Source: Rhizobium sullae
GTDB taxonomy: Bacteria > Pseudomonadota > Alphaproteobacteria > Rhizobiales > Rhizobiaceae
Assembly: GCF_025200715.1 (NCBI RefSeq)
Contig: NZ_CP104146.1
Span: forward strand, 163,149-227,148
Direction: 5' to 3'
DNA: 64,000 nt
Below the pieces are notes generated by a model that had not been told where the DNA came from, did not search any database, and saw only the letters and a program-made list of their open reading frames with translations. Made by a program: the position numbers and the translations under genes. Positions 1-9,112 of this stretch are shown here, in pieces (the first letter of the stretch is position 1; each line of letters opens with the position of its first letter).

Positions 1-1
1 G

Positions 2-346
2 CCACACCAACTTGCCGGAGAGCTCAGCGGGGGCAACTTGCAGCGTCTGGTCGTGGCACGCGAGCTGGACGGTGCTTTGGTACTTGTCGCCCATGAGCCG
101 ACACGCGGAGTCGATTTTGCAGCGTCCATAGCTATCCGTGACCGGTTGAAGCGGTTCGCTGCCAAAGGGGGGGCCGTGTTGTTGCTGACGAGCGACCTTG
201 AGGAATTGATCGAACTTAGCGACCGCGCGCATGTCATATACAATTACCAGCTCGGCCCAAGCTGGCCAGGCGGCGAGTTGTCAATTGAGCGTCTAGGGGA
301 ACTGATGGGCGGTCTCGGCACTGCCTCGAAGGCAGGTGTGTCGTGA
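2..346 (+). CDS. ABC transporter ATP-binding protein, C-terminal part (cut by window edge)
   Basis: The frame is open from base 2, so only the last 114 residues are visible. They begin with the ABC signature LSGGNLQR at residues 8-15, followed by a Walker B region reading LVLVAHEPTRGVDF and a switch region LLLTSDLEELIELSDR. This matches the second ABC domain of the duplicated ATPases that power ribose- and nucleoside-type importers, where the Walker B acidic residue is often changed in the second domain. The TGA stop overlaps the GTG start of the first permease, so the genes are translationally coupled. It would act at the inner face of the cytoplasmic membrane with the next two proteins. The substrate cannot be read from the sequence. 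Family assignment is firm; the N-terminal part lies outside the window. Confidence 0.85.
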   Translation, partial: PHQLAGELSGGNLQRLVVARELDGALVLVAHEPTRGVDFAASIAIRDRLKRFAAKGGAVLLLTSDLEELIELSDRAHVIYNYQLGPSWPGGELSIERLGELMGGLGTASKAGVS

Positions 347-1500
347 CGGGAGGGATGCGGATTGCCATCACGCTAGCTCTGGTTGCAGCCACGGCTCTGG
401 CGCTGGTGTGTGTCGTCGTGCTCCTTGTCAAAGGGCCGGCCGAAGTTCTGTCCGCATTGGGTTCACTTCTCAACGGCATCGCCGGTTCACCGACGGCTAT
501 CGGGGCAACCGGCAAGACGCTGACTCCCATCCTGCTCATCGGTACTGCGTCGTGTTTGAGTTTTCGCGCCGGGCAGTTTGACGTCGGCCAACTCGGCCAG
601 TTCGTGCTCGGTGGCGTGTTCGCCGGAGCGATAGCTCCTATTGTTGCCGCGCCAGGCCCCATCGTCATCGTCGTCGCATTGGCTGCGGGCGCGCTAGCGG
701 GAGGACTGTGGTCCCTCCTCATCTCGCGGGCTTCCTTAGTCGCGGGAGTTCAGCTAGTCGTAATGAGTTTGATCGCCAATTATTTAGCGGAAGGTCTGGG
801 CCGAATGGTTACGCGAACGCTGTTTCAGGACCACAACACCTACAGCGTCATTGCGACTCAAACGATTTCCGAACAAGCTTGGTTGCCCATCCTGCTGCCG
901 CGAACGAACTTCCACTCTGGGATCATATTTGCCTTTGCCTTGATCGGCCTTGCCTTTGTTGTCGTCAAGGGGACCGTGCTCGGTCATCGCCTCACCATGT
1001 TCGGACTGAATCCGGTCGCCGCTGCCCTTTCCGGTGTCGATGCCCGTGGATTCCAATCTCGCCTGCAGGCGGCAACAGGCGCGATTTGTGGCTTGGCAGG
1101 TGCGATCGAGGTTATGGGGCATTTTCATCGCTACCAGGATGCGAGCTTGGGCGGCGCGAACTCAGTCGCTTGGACCGGAGTGATCGCTGCCATTCTCGTG
1201 TCCGGGAGAGTACTCGCTGTTCTTCCAGCCGCTTTGCTACTCGCGGCCTTGACGACGGGTTTTGCCGGTATTCAGCGAGATCTTGGCATTCCGTCCGGGC
1301 TCGGAGTGCTGATGGCCGGTCTCGTTGTCATTACAGCGGCGTTCATGGCGAAGGGTGGGGGAAATCGGGTCCGGCCGAGCTCTGGCCGTGCACACGGCAA
1401 ACAAAGCGCGAACTCCGATGAGGGGAACGGACAGAGCAGCGCCGGAGAGATCGCGCCGGCCAAACAGCAAGCGTTGGAGAGCGGTAATGTTTCTCGATGA
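343..1500 (+). CDS. ABC transporter inner-membrane permease 1 (nucleoside/simple-sugar type)
   Basis: This is a 385-residue, strongly hydrophobic protein with about eight or nine membrane segments between residues 5 and 335. It shows features of the BPD_transp_2 permease family (FRAGQFDVGQLGQFVLGG near residue 75, GLNPVAAALSGVDARGFQS near 225). The GTG start overlaps the upstream ATPase stop (GTGA). The last 50 residues form a hydrophilic, low-complexity tail, and the gene runs 14 bases into the next permease gene. Pairing with a second, different permease and a duplicated ATPase is typical of BMP/nucleoside or sugar importers. The binding protein is not in the window and is probably upstream. 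The exact ligand is unknown. Confidence 0.85.
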   Translation: MTGGMRIAITLALVAATALALVCVVVLLVKGPAEVLSALGSLLNGIAGSPTAIGATGKTLTPILLIGTASCLSFRAGQFDVGQLGQFVLGGVFAGAIAPIVAAPGPIVIVVALAAGALAGGLWSLLISRASLVAGVQLVVMSLIANYLAEGLGRMVTRTLFQDHNTYSVIATQTISEQAWLPILLPRTNFHSGIIFAFALIGLAFVVVKGTVLGHRLTMFGLNPVAAALSGVDARGFQSRLQAATGAICGLAGAIEVMGHFHRYQDASLGGANSVAWTGVIAAILVSGRVLAVLPAALLLAALTTGFAGIQRDLGIPSGLGVLMAGLVVITAAFMAKGGGNRVRPSSGRAHGKQSANSDEGNGQSSAGEIAPAKQQALESGNVSR

Positions 1501-2437
1501 ACTCCTAAGCGCCAATCTCTGGTTTCTGACACTGCAGGCCGCCACACCGCTTTTGGTGGTTGCCATAGGCGTCTACCTGCCACTGCGAGCGGGCATTCTC
1601 AACATCGGCTCCGAGGGCGTTATGCTGCTCGGCTGTTTTGTCACAGTGCTCGTCGCGGCAAAGACGGGCGGCAATGTCGTGGCCGCGACCCTTGCGGGCG
1701 CGTTTGGCGGCGCGCTCGCGTGCGCCGCATTCGCACTGCTTGCGATCAGCTTGAGCGCGAACTTCATCGTCGTTGGGATTGGCATCAACCTTGTCGTTGC
1801 CGGACTGACCGCCACGGCAACCGTCGCGCTTTTCGGCACGGCCGGGACAATCTCGACCCCTGAGTTGCGAGCGCTTCCCAATTGGTCGGTACCGGGACTC
1901 GAAGCGGTGCCCTGGATTGGAGATGTGATCAGCGGTCAAACGCCCTTAACGTATTTGAGTTGGGTGATCGCGCCTTTTTTTGCCACGTGGCTTGCCAACA
2001 CACGGACCGGTTTGACCGTTCGTATGACCGGAAGCAGGCCAGACATAACCGATGCGATGAAACGACCGGCAGCGAGAACACGTTGGTTTGCGTTGGTTGT
2101 CGGCGGCGCGATGATAGGGCTCGGCAGTGCGCAATTGGCGCTAGCCGCTGCGCCGCAATTTTCGCCAAACATGACCTCAGGACGAGGCTTCATCGCACTA
2201 GCACTGGCGCTGGTTTCCGGGTCAAGGCCGATGGTTCTGTTGCCGCTAGCAATCGTGTTTGCCGCCTTCGATATCCTTGGCATAAACCTGCAAATCGTGG
2301 GTTTGGCGACGGAGCTGTCTAGCGTGTTGCCCTACATAATCATTGTCCTGCTTTTGCTGACCCAACCTCTTTATAAAAGATTTCGATCCGCTACAGAGAA
2401 AGCCGAAGGCAAGCAGTGGAGCTGCGCGGAGCAATGA
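1487..2437 (+). CDS. ABC transporter inner-membrane permease 2 (nucleoside/simple-sugar type)
   Basis: This 316-residue permease starts at the ATG at 1487 (MFLDELLSANLW). The frame is open further upstream, but this start places the family motif LRAGILNIGSEGVMLLG near residue 35, as expected. That motif (NIGxEG) is a hallmark of the second permease in YufQ/BMP-type nucleoside importers. About eight hydrophobic segments run to residue 295, and the tail is short and charged. It overlaps permease 1 by 14 bases and ends in ATGA overlapping a small downstream frame, so it belongs to the same operon. It would form the translocation channel together with permease 1. Confidence 0.85.
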   Translation: MFLDELLSANLWFLTLQAATPLLVVAIGVYLPLRAGILNIGSEGVMLLGCFVTVLVAAKTGGNVVAATLAGAFGGALACAAFALLAISLSANFIVVGIGINLVVAGLTATATVALFGTAGTISTPELRALPNWSVPGLEAVPWIGDVISGQTPLTYLSWVIAPFFATWLANTRTGLTVRMTGSRPDITDAMKRPAARTRWFALVVGGAMIGLGSAQLALAAAPQFSPNMTSGRGFIALALALVSGSRPMVLLPLAIVFAAFDILGINLQIVGLATELSSVLPYIIIVLLLLTQPLYKRFRSATEKAEGKQWSCAEQ

Positions 2438-2655
2438 TTGCAACGCCGGGCCGAAACGACCTCGCGGTGCGGACCAATGCGTCATCGATTACGACGACGC
2501 ACTCTCAACTTGCCGATGACCTTCCTGAAAGAGCGCCGGGTACGGCCATACGACTTTTGGCAACAAGGGATTTGCTCGGCACAATCATCCCGTTGCCCGC
2601 GACCTATGGAATCGGGGGCAGCGTTCATGGCCGCTTCACGAAAGGCTTCACATAG
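2434..2655 (+). CDS. Small ORF coupled to the permease gene, unknown or remnant
   Basis: The ATG at 2434 overlaps the permease stop (ATGA) and a GGAG-like site lies just upstream, so translation is possible. The 73-residue product (starts MIATPGRNDLAVRTNASS, ends GRFTKGFT) resembles nothing I recognise and has no membrane segment or signal peptide. It may be the start of a lost operon gene, since an IS256 fragment begins about 100 bases downstream. Coding status is uncertain. Confidence 0.3.
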   Translation: MIATPGRNDLAVRTNASSITTTHSQLADDLPERAPGTAIRLLATRDLLGTIIPLPATYGIGGSVHGRFTKGFT

Positions 2656-2760
2656 GATGGTGGGATCAGACGAACTGTATGGGTGGGAAAATGGTCGGTC
2701 CGCTATCCGCGCCTGACCTCCTGGTCGAGGAAACCATCGAGGAGACACGCTGACCTTTCT

Positions 2761-3699
2761 TGGGACTGTCAGGAATTCTGTGCGGTGGGCCATGATGATG
2801 AAAAGGAGAGAATCATCACATGGCTATCGAGAAAGAACTTCTGGACCAGCTCCTGGCTGGACGTGATCCATCCGAGGTTTTCGGCAAGGACGGTTTGCTG
2901 GACGATCTGAAGAAGGCGCTTTCAGAGCGCATCCTCAATGCGGAGCTTGACGACCATCTCGACGTCGAGCGCCTGGAGGGCGGCCCCGCCAACAGGCGCA
3001 ACGGTTCCTCCAAGAAGACGGTTTTGACTGGCACATCGAAGATGACGCTGACCATCCCGCGCGATCGGGCGGGTACCTTCGACCCAAAGCTGATCGCCAG
3101 ATATCAGCGCCGGTTTCCCGATTTCGACGATAAGATCATTTCGATGTACGCCCGTGGTATGACAGTGCGCGAGATCCAGGGGCATCTTGAAGAGCTCTAC
3201 GGCATCGATGTGTCGCCGGATCTGATCTCGGCGGTGACCGATACGGTTCTGGAGGCCGTCGGAGAGTGGCAAAACCGGCCGCTCGAGCTTTGCTACCCCC
3301 TCGTGTTTTTCGACGCCATCCGGGTCAAGATCAGAGACGAGGGCTTCGTACGCAACAAAGCCGTCTATGTCGCCCTGGCCGTGCTCGCTGACGGCAGCAA
3401 GGAGATCCTCGGGCTCTGGATCGAGCAGACGGAAGGGGCAAAGTTCTGGCTGCGGGTCATGAACGAGCTGAAGAACCGCGGTTGCCAGGATATCCTAATC
3501 GCCGTGGTCGACGGCTTGAAGGGCTTCCCCGAGGCCATCACCGCCGTCTTTCCCCAAACAATCGTCCAGACCTGCATCGTCCACCTGATCCGGCACTCGT
3601 TGGAGTTCGTATCCTACAAGGATAGAAGGACCGTTGTGCCGGCGTTGAGAGCCATCTACCGCGCCCGAGATGCCGAGGCGGGCCTGAAGGCGCTGGAGG
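2761..3699 (+). mobile_element. IS256-family element, left part only
   Basis: A presumed left terminus (GGGACTGTCAGGAATTCTGT from about 2762) precedes the IS256-type transposase start by about 58 bases. The right part is missing because the element is cut by the IS6-type element starting at 3700. No matching right end is visible after that IS6 copy. IS6 elements commonly cause adjacent deletions, which would explain the loss (inference). Confidence 0.6.
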
Positions 3700-3704
3700 G
3701 GTGA
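2820..3704 (+). pseudogene. IS256-family transposase, 3'-truncated
   Basis: The frame encodes 294 residues instead of the roughly 400 expected for IS256-family (MULE-type DDE) transposases. It has the N-terminal KALSERILNAELDDHL region, the NGSSKKTV segment, the first catalytic block LVFFDAIRVKIRDEG and the second (IAVVDGLKGFPEAI), then the conserved CIVHLIRHSLEFV stretch. The third catalytic acidic residue and the C-terminal region are missing because the frame runs into the terminal repeat of an IS6-type element and stops there. It has a good upstream ribosome site (AAAGGAGAG). It is not expected to be active. Confidence 0.85.
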
Positions 3705-4506
3705 TGTCACGTTGTCAGCGGCTTAACGGTTGTCGGATAATGGGTTGGGATGAACAGTCCGGCCGTAAGCTACAAGAACCACCGCTTTCCACCGCAGATC
3801 ATCGCCCGTGCGGTCTGGCTGTATTTTCGGTTCCCTTTGAGCCTGAGGATGGTCGAGGAGATGCTGCTGGAGCGCGGTATCGTCGTCTCCCATGAGACGA
3901 TCCGGAGATGGGGTCGCAAATTCGGAACGGCTTATGCCAGGCAGTTGTGCAGAAAGAGGCCTTCGCGAAAGGATATCTGGCATCTGGACGAGGTGGTGAT
4001 TTCCATCGGCGGCCGCAAACATTGGCTCTGGCGTGCCGTTGACCAAGACGGTTACGTTCTCGACGAGATCGTTCAAGCCCGCCGCGATACCCAAGCCGCC
4101 AGGCGATTGCTGGTCAGGCTGCTGAAGAAGCAAGGCCTGACGCCGAAGCGGATCGTCACCGACAAATTGCGCTCATATGGTGCTGCAAGACGGGAGGTGA
4201 TGCCCGCCGTCGAACATCGATCGCACAAGGGCCTGAACAATCGAGCCGAGAATTCTCACGTGCCGCTTCGAAAACGGGAGCGGATGATGCAGGGATTTCG
4301 ATCCGTCGGCGGCTTGCAACGGTTCATATCGATCTTTTCGGCACTCCGAAATCTCTTCGTCCCCCCGCACCAGAAAAACTCAGCCCTCGCCATCCACATC
4401 CATCGGATCCGCGCAATGGCGCAGTGGAAAGCCGTGACCGGCGCAACCGCCTGACGTCTCACATAAGCGCCTTGTTCCGACCTTGATCAAACAACGTGAC
4501 ATCGCC
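3700..4506 (+). mobile_element. IS6-family insertion sequence, complete (807 bp)
   Basis: The ends are near-perfect 16-bp inverted repeats: GGTGATGTCACGTTGT at 3700-3715 and its complement at 4491-4506, with one mismatch at position 3. One IS6-type transposase gene fills the interior, and the 807-bp length is normal. I could not see an 8-bp target duplication, which fits an insertion followed by an adjacent deletion into the IS256 copy. Confidence 0.85.
3750..4454 (+). CDS. IS6-family transposase
   Basis: This intact 234-residue DDE transposase begins MNSPAVSYKNHRFPPQIIARAV. The catalytic triad is visible as HLDEVVI (about residue 76), VTDKLRSY (about 137) and NNRAENSH (about 162). The helical WLYFRFPLSLRMVEEML segment at residues 24-40 is typical of IS6/IS26-type enzymes, and the length is normal. 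It is transcribed inside a complete IS6 element with matching ends, so it is probably functional. IS6 elements move by forming cointegrates and often reshape neighbouring DNA, consistent with the truncated IS256 beside it. Confidence 0.9.
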   Translation: MNSPAVSYKNHRFPPQIIARAVWLYFRFPLSLRMVEEMLLERGIVVSHETIRRWGRKFGTAYARQLCRKRPSRKDIWHLDEVVISIGGRKHWLWRAVDQDGYVLDEIVQARRDTQAARRLLVRLLKKQGLTPKRIVTDKLRSYGAARREVMPAVEHRSHKGLNNRAENSHVPLRKRERMMQGFRSVGGLQRFISIFSALRNLFVPPHQKNSALAIHIHRIRAMAQWKAVTGATA

Positions 4507-4818
4507 GGCAAGACGCATTCTGGTGCGCCGGGCGCGGAGTTTCAAAGAACGCTAACTGACAGTCGACGGGTGGGGGTGCAAGGGAGCTTGGGATACCTGT
4601 CAGGGTAATAGTTAATGACTTTAACGCGAAAGATCGCGCCAGTCTCACCTATATCGACAAGGCGCGGCAATCCTGCCGTACGATTGCGAAGTGATAAGAC
4701 CGCGCTGTCGGTCGACAACTGCGTGCTGGCATTGCTAACGCATCCGCGGAAATAGCACCTGGTGGCAACGGCCAAGTTTCGTCGTCGAAGGCGATCAGGG
4801 AGATCCTGCGCTTGCGGG
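4507..4818. other. Intergenic stretch between IS6 and IS66, nothing recognised
   Basis: These 312 bases lie between the right end of the IS6 element and the left inverted repeat of the IS66 element. No convincing reading frame, RNA gene or IS256 C-terminal coding sequence is seen. It is probably scar DNA from earlier rearrangements. Confidence 0.4.
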
Positions 4819-4908
4819 GTATGCGCCGCCTACGCCCCATTGATTCCGCATGTTTCTGAACATTGAGGTTTCTGCCAGAAGGTTTTCGGCAAGAGCTGGA
4901 GATTTGGA

Positions 4909-5364
4909 ATGGCGGATGGTGAGGGATTTGTTGGGCGATGCGAAGTTGTCGAGCCTCGTCGTGGAAACCGGCGATGGCCCAATGATCTGAAGGCGCGGAT
5001 TGTAGCGGAGAGCCTTCAACCCGGTACGCGGGTTGTTGATGTTGCGCGTCGCCATGATCTGCTTGCGCACCAGCTATCGGACTGGCGCCGGCAGGCGCGT
5101 CAGGGACTTCTGGCGCTGCCTGCGGAACTGATGGCAGGGGTTCCTTGCGAGGATAGCGGAGCATTCGTGCCTGCCTTTGTGCCCCTGGCGATTACGACGG
5201 AGCCGAAGGAGGCTGCCGATGCATCACCAATACCGGAGCCGGTCGAGATCACTTCGGGGATCATGACAGTAGAAATAGGCGCAGACCTCCTGGTGCGGGT
5301 TCCCGGCGATGTGCCGGTTGATCGGGTTGCGGCCTTGGTGCGGGCGATGCGAGGGACGGCATGA
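4909..5364 (+). CDS. tnpA: IS66-family accessory protein TnpA
   Basis: This 151-residue protein has an N-terminal helix-turn-helix of the transposase-8/IS66 OrfA type (RWPNDLKARIVAESLQPGTR then VVDVARRHDLLAHQLSDWRR, residues ~24-65). The rest is less conserved, as is normal for IS66 TnpA. It overlaps tnpB by four bases (ATGA), which implies coupled translation. It probably binds the element ends and assists TnpC. The frame is intact. Confidence 0.85.
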   Translation: MADGEGFVGRCEVVEPRRGNRRWPNDLKARIVAESLQPGTRVVDVARRHDLLAHQLSDWRRQARQGLLALPAELMAGVPCEDSGAFVPAFVPLAITTEPKEAADASPIPEPVEITSGIMTVEIGADLLVRVPGDVPVDRVAALVRAMRGTA

Positions 5365-5713
5365 TCGTCGCGGGCCAACGATTGCCGATCCTGATCGCGA
5401 CGCGGCCGGTGGACTTCCGCTGTGGCCACCAGGCGCTGGCATTGATGGTGCAGACCGAGTTGAAGCTTGATCCGCATTCCGGCGTCACCGTGGTCTTCCG
5501 GTCGAAGCGCGGCGATCGTCTGAAAATCCTGGTATGGGATGGCACCGGAATGGTGCTGACCTACAAAATCCTGGAACAGGGCAGTTTTGCCTGGCCCAAG
5601 GTGCAGGATGGAACGATGCGTCTTTCTCGGGCTCAATACGAAGCCTTGTTCGAAGGATCGACTGGCGACGAGTTATGGCGCGGCGGGTAACAGCGCCGAG
5701 TGCGGCAGGATGA
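5361..5713 (+). pseudogene. tnpB: IS66-family accessory protein TnpB, C-terminal frameshift
   Basis: The reading starts MIVAGQRLPILIATRPVDFR and contains the IS66 Orf2 motif RSKRGDRLKILVWDGTGMVL. After LSRAQYEALFEG, near 5655, the annotated frame gives a non-homologous tail and stops at 5690. Adding one base restores the usual ending (DWRRVMARRVTAPSAAG), which runs to a TGA at 5711-5713. One base therefore seems to be missing. Only about the last 18 residues are affected, so partial function is possible. Confidence 0.7.
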
Positions 5714-5777
5714 CTCACCTGCTTGATTTTGGCATTGTTTTATTGGGCTTTTCTGCTTCGATTTGCTATGAAGACGC

Positions 5778-7428
5778 ATGTCGCAACCGATCGATCTCAG
5801 CCAGTTCCCGGACCTTCCTGTCGAGGTATTGAAAGCCTTTGCGGCGGTGCAGTTCGAGCTGTCGGTCGAGCGTGCGGCACGCCAGCATGAGCAGGCGGTG
5901 GTGGCCGAAAAGGACGCCTTCATCAGCGAGCTGAAGGAATTGATCGAGAAGCTGGAGAGCCAGGTTCAGGATTACCGCCGCACGAAGTTCGGGCCGAAAT
6001 CGGAAAAGCTCGATCCGGCGCAGATGGAACTGGCGCTGGAAGACCTTGAGACGGCGATTGCCGAAACACAGGCCCAGATCGCTGTTGTCGAGGGAAAGAT
6101 CGCGGCCAGCGGATCCGATCCCGAAAAGGCCGTCCCGCGCAAACAGCGCAAGGCGCGCTCGCTGCCTGAGCACCTGCCGCGAGTCGAGCGGGTGATCGAG
6201 CCCGATAGCATTGCTTGCCCCTGTGGTTGCGGCAACATGGTGCGGATCGGCGAAGATCGGACGGAACGGCTCGATCAAATTCCGGCTTGCTATCAGGTGA
6301 TCGTCACGATCCGCCCGAAATACGCGTGTCCCAAGGGCCGCACCGGCGTGGTTCAGGCCAGGGCGCCGGCACATCTGTTGGAAGGCAGCTGGCCGACCGA
6401 AGCCCTGTTGGCGCAGATCGCCGTGTCCAAGCCTTCCGAACATATGCCGCTCAACCGTCAGGCGACAGTCATGGCCCGACACGGAGTGCCGATCGACCGC
6501 ACGGTCCTGGCCGATTGGATGGGGCGGACGGGTGCTGCGATCGCGCCGGTGGTAGACCGCATGGCCATGCTCCTGAAACAGGGCAGTTCAAGACTTTATG
6601 TCGACGAGACCACGGCCCCGGGTGTTGGATCCGGGCCGCGGCAAGACGAAAACTGGCTATCTCTGGGCTATTCTGCGCGACGACCGCGGCTGGAACGGAT
6701 CTGCGCCGCCGGGCGTGGTGTTCCATTATCGGCCGGGGCGTAAAGGCGAATATGCCGCAGAAATCCTCGACGGCTTCGACGGCACGATCCAGGTCGATGC
6801 CTATGGCGGCTACTCCCATCTCGCCACGCCAAAACGCACGAGTGGCGATCCGTTGAGGCTGGCCTTCTGCTGGGCACATGGCCGCAGAAAACTGATCAAG
6901 TCCCAGCCGAAGAAGGGTTCGCCCATCGTCGACGAGGCGTTGTTGCGCACCGCCGCTCTCTACAAGATCGAGGACAGCATCCGAGGTTGTGATCCCGATC
7001 ATCGCCGGGCTATCCGCCAGAACCTGTCCCTCCCGCTGGTGGACGAGTTCTTCACCTGGCTGACAGCGCAAGCCAAGCGCGTATCGCGCAAGTCCGACCT
7101 CGGCGAAGCCATGGCCTATATGCTGAAACGCCAGGACGGCTTCCGGCTATTCCTCGACGACGGCTGCGTCGACATCGACTCCAACCTCGTCGAAAATGCA
7201 ATCCGCAGCCCAGCCATGAATCGCCGCAACGCGCTGTTTGCCGGGCATGACGAGGGTGGCCGTAATTGGGCCCGTTTCGCCAGCCTGATCGGCACATGTA
7301 AGATGAATGGCGTTGAACCATATGCCTACCTGCGCGATCTCTTCATCAGCCTCGCAAATGGCCACCTCGCCAAAGACATTGACGCCCTGATGCCCTGGGC
7401 CTATGCGCAACGGATCAGTGCCTCATAA
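5778..7428 (+). pseudogene. tnpC: IS66-family transposase TnpC, single-base frameshift
   Basis: The two frames join into a full-length TnpC of about 550 residues. It has an N-terminal coiled coil (residues ~25-110), the zinc-binding CPCGCG block near residue 150, the DDE domain with LYVDETT, and the C-terminal IS66 tail (SNLVENAIR, RNALFAGHDEGG). The frame breaks in the G run at 6620-6622. Removing one G converts DETTAPGVGSG to DETTAPVLDPG and restores the rest. A second IS66 fragment downstream shares the C-terminal third. The break lies immediately after the first catalytic Asp. Confidence 0.85.
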
Positions 7429-7625
7429 TGACCTCGTCCGGGACTCCTCGACGAGCTCACAGAACCACCAGCAAGCAAAAGACCTGACCGTTGCAACCGC
7501 ATAATCAATGGGACGGAGACGCCGCATACGTCCTCTTTACGCGGAGTAGTATTTAACCCACGGAGCCGTCGCCTGAAAAAAGTGCGAAAGATTCTGGACA
7601 CTACCCCGAAGAGTACCTGACGAGC

Positions 7626-8165
7626 TCATTGTGAGGCCTTGATGCGGGCGGCATAGGCCCAGGGCATTAGGGCGTCGATGTCTTTGGCGAGGTGGGCGTG
7701 TGCGAGGCGGGTGAAGAGGTCGCACAGATAGGCGTAGGGCTCAACGCCGTTCATTTTACAAGTGCCGATCAGGCTGGCAAACCAGGGCCCGATTGCGGCC
7801 TCCTTCATCGTGCCCCGCAAAGAGCGCATTGCGGCGGTTCATGGCGGGGCGGCGGATCGCGTTTTCCACCAGGTTGGAGTCGATATCGAGGTGGCCGTCG
7901 TCCAGGAACAGCCGGAAGCCGTCCTGCCGCGTTAGCATATAGGCCAGGGCTTTTCCGAGGTCAGACTTGCGTGAGACGCGCTTGGCTTGCGCTGCCAGCC
8001 AGGTAAAGAACTCGTCCACCAGCGGGAGGGACAGGTCCTGTCGAACTGCCCGGCGATGTTCGGGATCGCAACCCCGGATACTGTCTTCGATCTTGTAGAG
8101 CGCGGCGATCCGCACCAGCGCCTCGTCGACGATGGGCGATCCACTCGTTGGCGTGGCCTTTCGAT
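7626..8165 (-). pseudogene. IS66 tnpC C-terminal remnant, inverted relative to the first copy
   Basis: This minus-strand fragment matches the last third of the neighbouring tnpC, from GSPIVDEALVRIAALYKIEDS to DIDALMPWAYAARIKAS. A frameshift near 7800 separates RNALFAGHDEGGRN from the following FASLIGTCKMNGVEPYAY. The 5' two thirds and both accessory genes are absent. It abuts the interrupted hypothetical gene at about 8165, so it probably truncated that gene. It forms an imperfect inverted repeat of about 0.5 kb with 6930-7428. Confidence 0.85.
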
Positions 8166-8666
8166 GCAGGTAACGATCCGCTGCATTGCCGACGGATCGC
8201 CGGAACGGATCAGCTCATCATCCGCACCATGCGGAAACGCCTTCCGCTTGACGGCCTTGCGGGCCGTCGCTTCGTGCGCCTTCAGGTCGGCGTGGCGCGC
8301 GTCGGAAATCTTCATGCGCTTTTCGTTGCGGGCAACGGGAAAACGGGCAGGGCCGGTAATAAACCAGTTCATGCAACGGCCCTCCGCCGCCCAATAGCGC
8401 CGCGTCAGATCGACGTGACGCCGCGCGAAGGCTTCGATTTCCGCCTCCGGAATTGGCGCACAGGCTTCGTCCCAAAGCTCCACCACATAAGCGGCAAACA
8501 GATTCAGCCGCTCTGCCAGGTCGGCAAGCTCGGTATTTGCGCGCCGGTCAGGAAAATGAGTGAGAGCATGAAACTGCGGTTCGATGTCCTCCGCCGCAAA
8601 GGTTGCGGCGAAGGTTCCTTCAACGATAGCGAGGATGTTGTTTTCGAAAGCTGCGATGATCATCAC
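8166..8666 (-). pseudogene. Conserved plasmid-type hypothetical protein, C-terminally truncated by IS66
   Basis: The first ~165 residues (starting MMIIAAFENNILAIVEGTFA, with YVVELWDEACAPIPEAEIEAFARRHV in the middle and GRCMNWFITGPARFPVARNEKRM near residue 115) look like a real, mostly helical soluble protein. After about QRIVTCI the frame reads IS66 tnpC sequence out of frame, so the natural C-terminus is lost. The start ATG overlaps the stop of the upstream gene at 8663-8666 (ATGA), so the two are co-transcribed. Similar proteins are found on alphaproteobacterial plasmids near antirestriction genes, as far as I recall. No function is assigned. Confidence 0.6.
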
Positions 8667-9112
8667 GCCTCTCCTTCGACAAGGGTCGGGGAACGCCGTT
8701 CAAAACGGAGCTGAAATCCCAAAAGCGCACCCGTTATGATCAAGCCGCGTGGCGTCAGCTCGTCAGCCGTCGCAAAGACGGGGTCCACCACGGGACGGCA
8801 GCACGTAAAATATGCTGATGCGTCCTCAAGACTGATCAGCGGGGAGGTGTAAGGTTCGCTTCCGTCACCACCGACGAGAACGAGTTTCCCGGCGAGCGGC
8901 TGCGGGTAGCCCTCAAAGAGCGCGAAGGCCGTCAGCCCGTCGCGCAAACCTTCTTCGTCCACGAACAGGGAATGTTTTTCATCGAAGCGCACGACCTCGA
9001 TCAGGCGGCACGCGATCAGCTCGTAAAGTGGCTTGAAGCTAATTCCGTCTTGAAGCTTGACGGGCCGGAATAGCGTGGTTTCCGGGTCCAGCAGGTAAGC
9101 AGTCTTTGTCAT
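8663..9112 (-). CDS. Hypothetical protein, DUF3846-like
   Basis: This 149-residue acidic protein (starts MTKTAYLLDPETTLFRPVKL) contains a block resembling DUF3846: a repeated LIACRLIEVVRFDEKHSLFVDEEGL segment, then AFALFEGYPQPLAGKLVLVGGD. Proteins of that type are common on plasmids and phages and have no established role. The gene is followed without a gap by the truncated gene at 8166-8666. There is no signal peptide or membrane segment. The family assignment is tentative. Confidence 0.55.
   Translation of the reverse strand: MTKTAYLLDPETTLFRPVKLQDGISFKPLYELIACRLIEVVRFDEKHSLFVDEEGLRDGLTAFALFEGYPQPLAGKLVLVGGDGSEPYTSPLISLEDASAYFTCCRPVVDPVFATADELTPRGLIITGALLGFQLRFERRSPTLVEGEA

Larger units (their letters stand above)
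4819..7529 (+). mobile_element. IS66-family insertion sequence with tnpA, tnpB and tnpC
   Basis: The terminal repeats can be matched: GTATGCGCCGCCTACGCCCC starts at 4819 and continues into CATTGATT, and the complement of a related sequence lies at 7503-7529. The true ends may extend about ten bases further each way. All three IS66 genes are present in order, but tnpB and tnpC each carry one single-base frameshift, so the copy is probably inactive. A second, inverted IS66 fragment follows at 7626-8165. Confidence 0.8.

Noticed and set aside
1325..1486. Earlier start for ABC permease 2
   Set aside because: The extension lies in the upstream permease's hydrophilic tail and would not be part of a membrane protein; the ATG at 1487 gives the expected family N-terminus.
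2820..4506. IS256 right half surviving beyond the IS6 copy
   Set aside because: Bases after 4506 show no IS256 C-terminal coding or matching terminal repeat.
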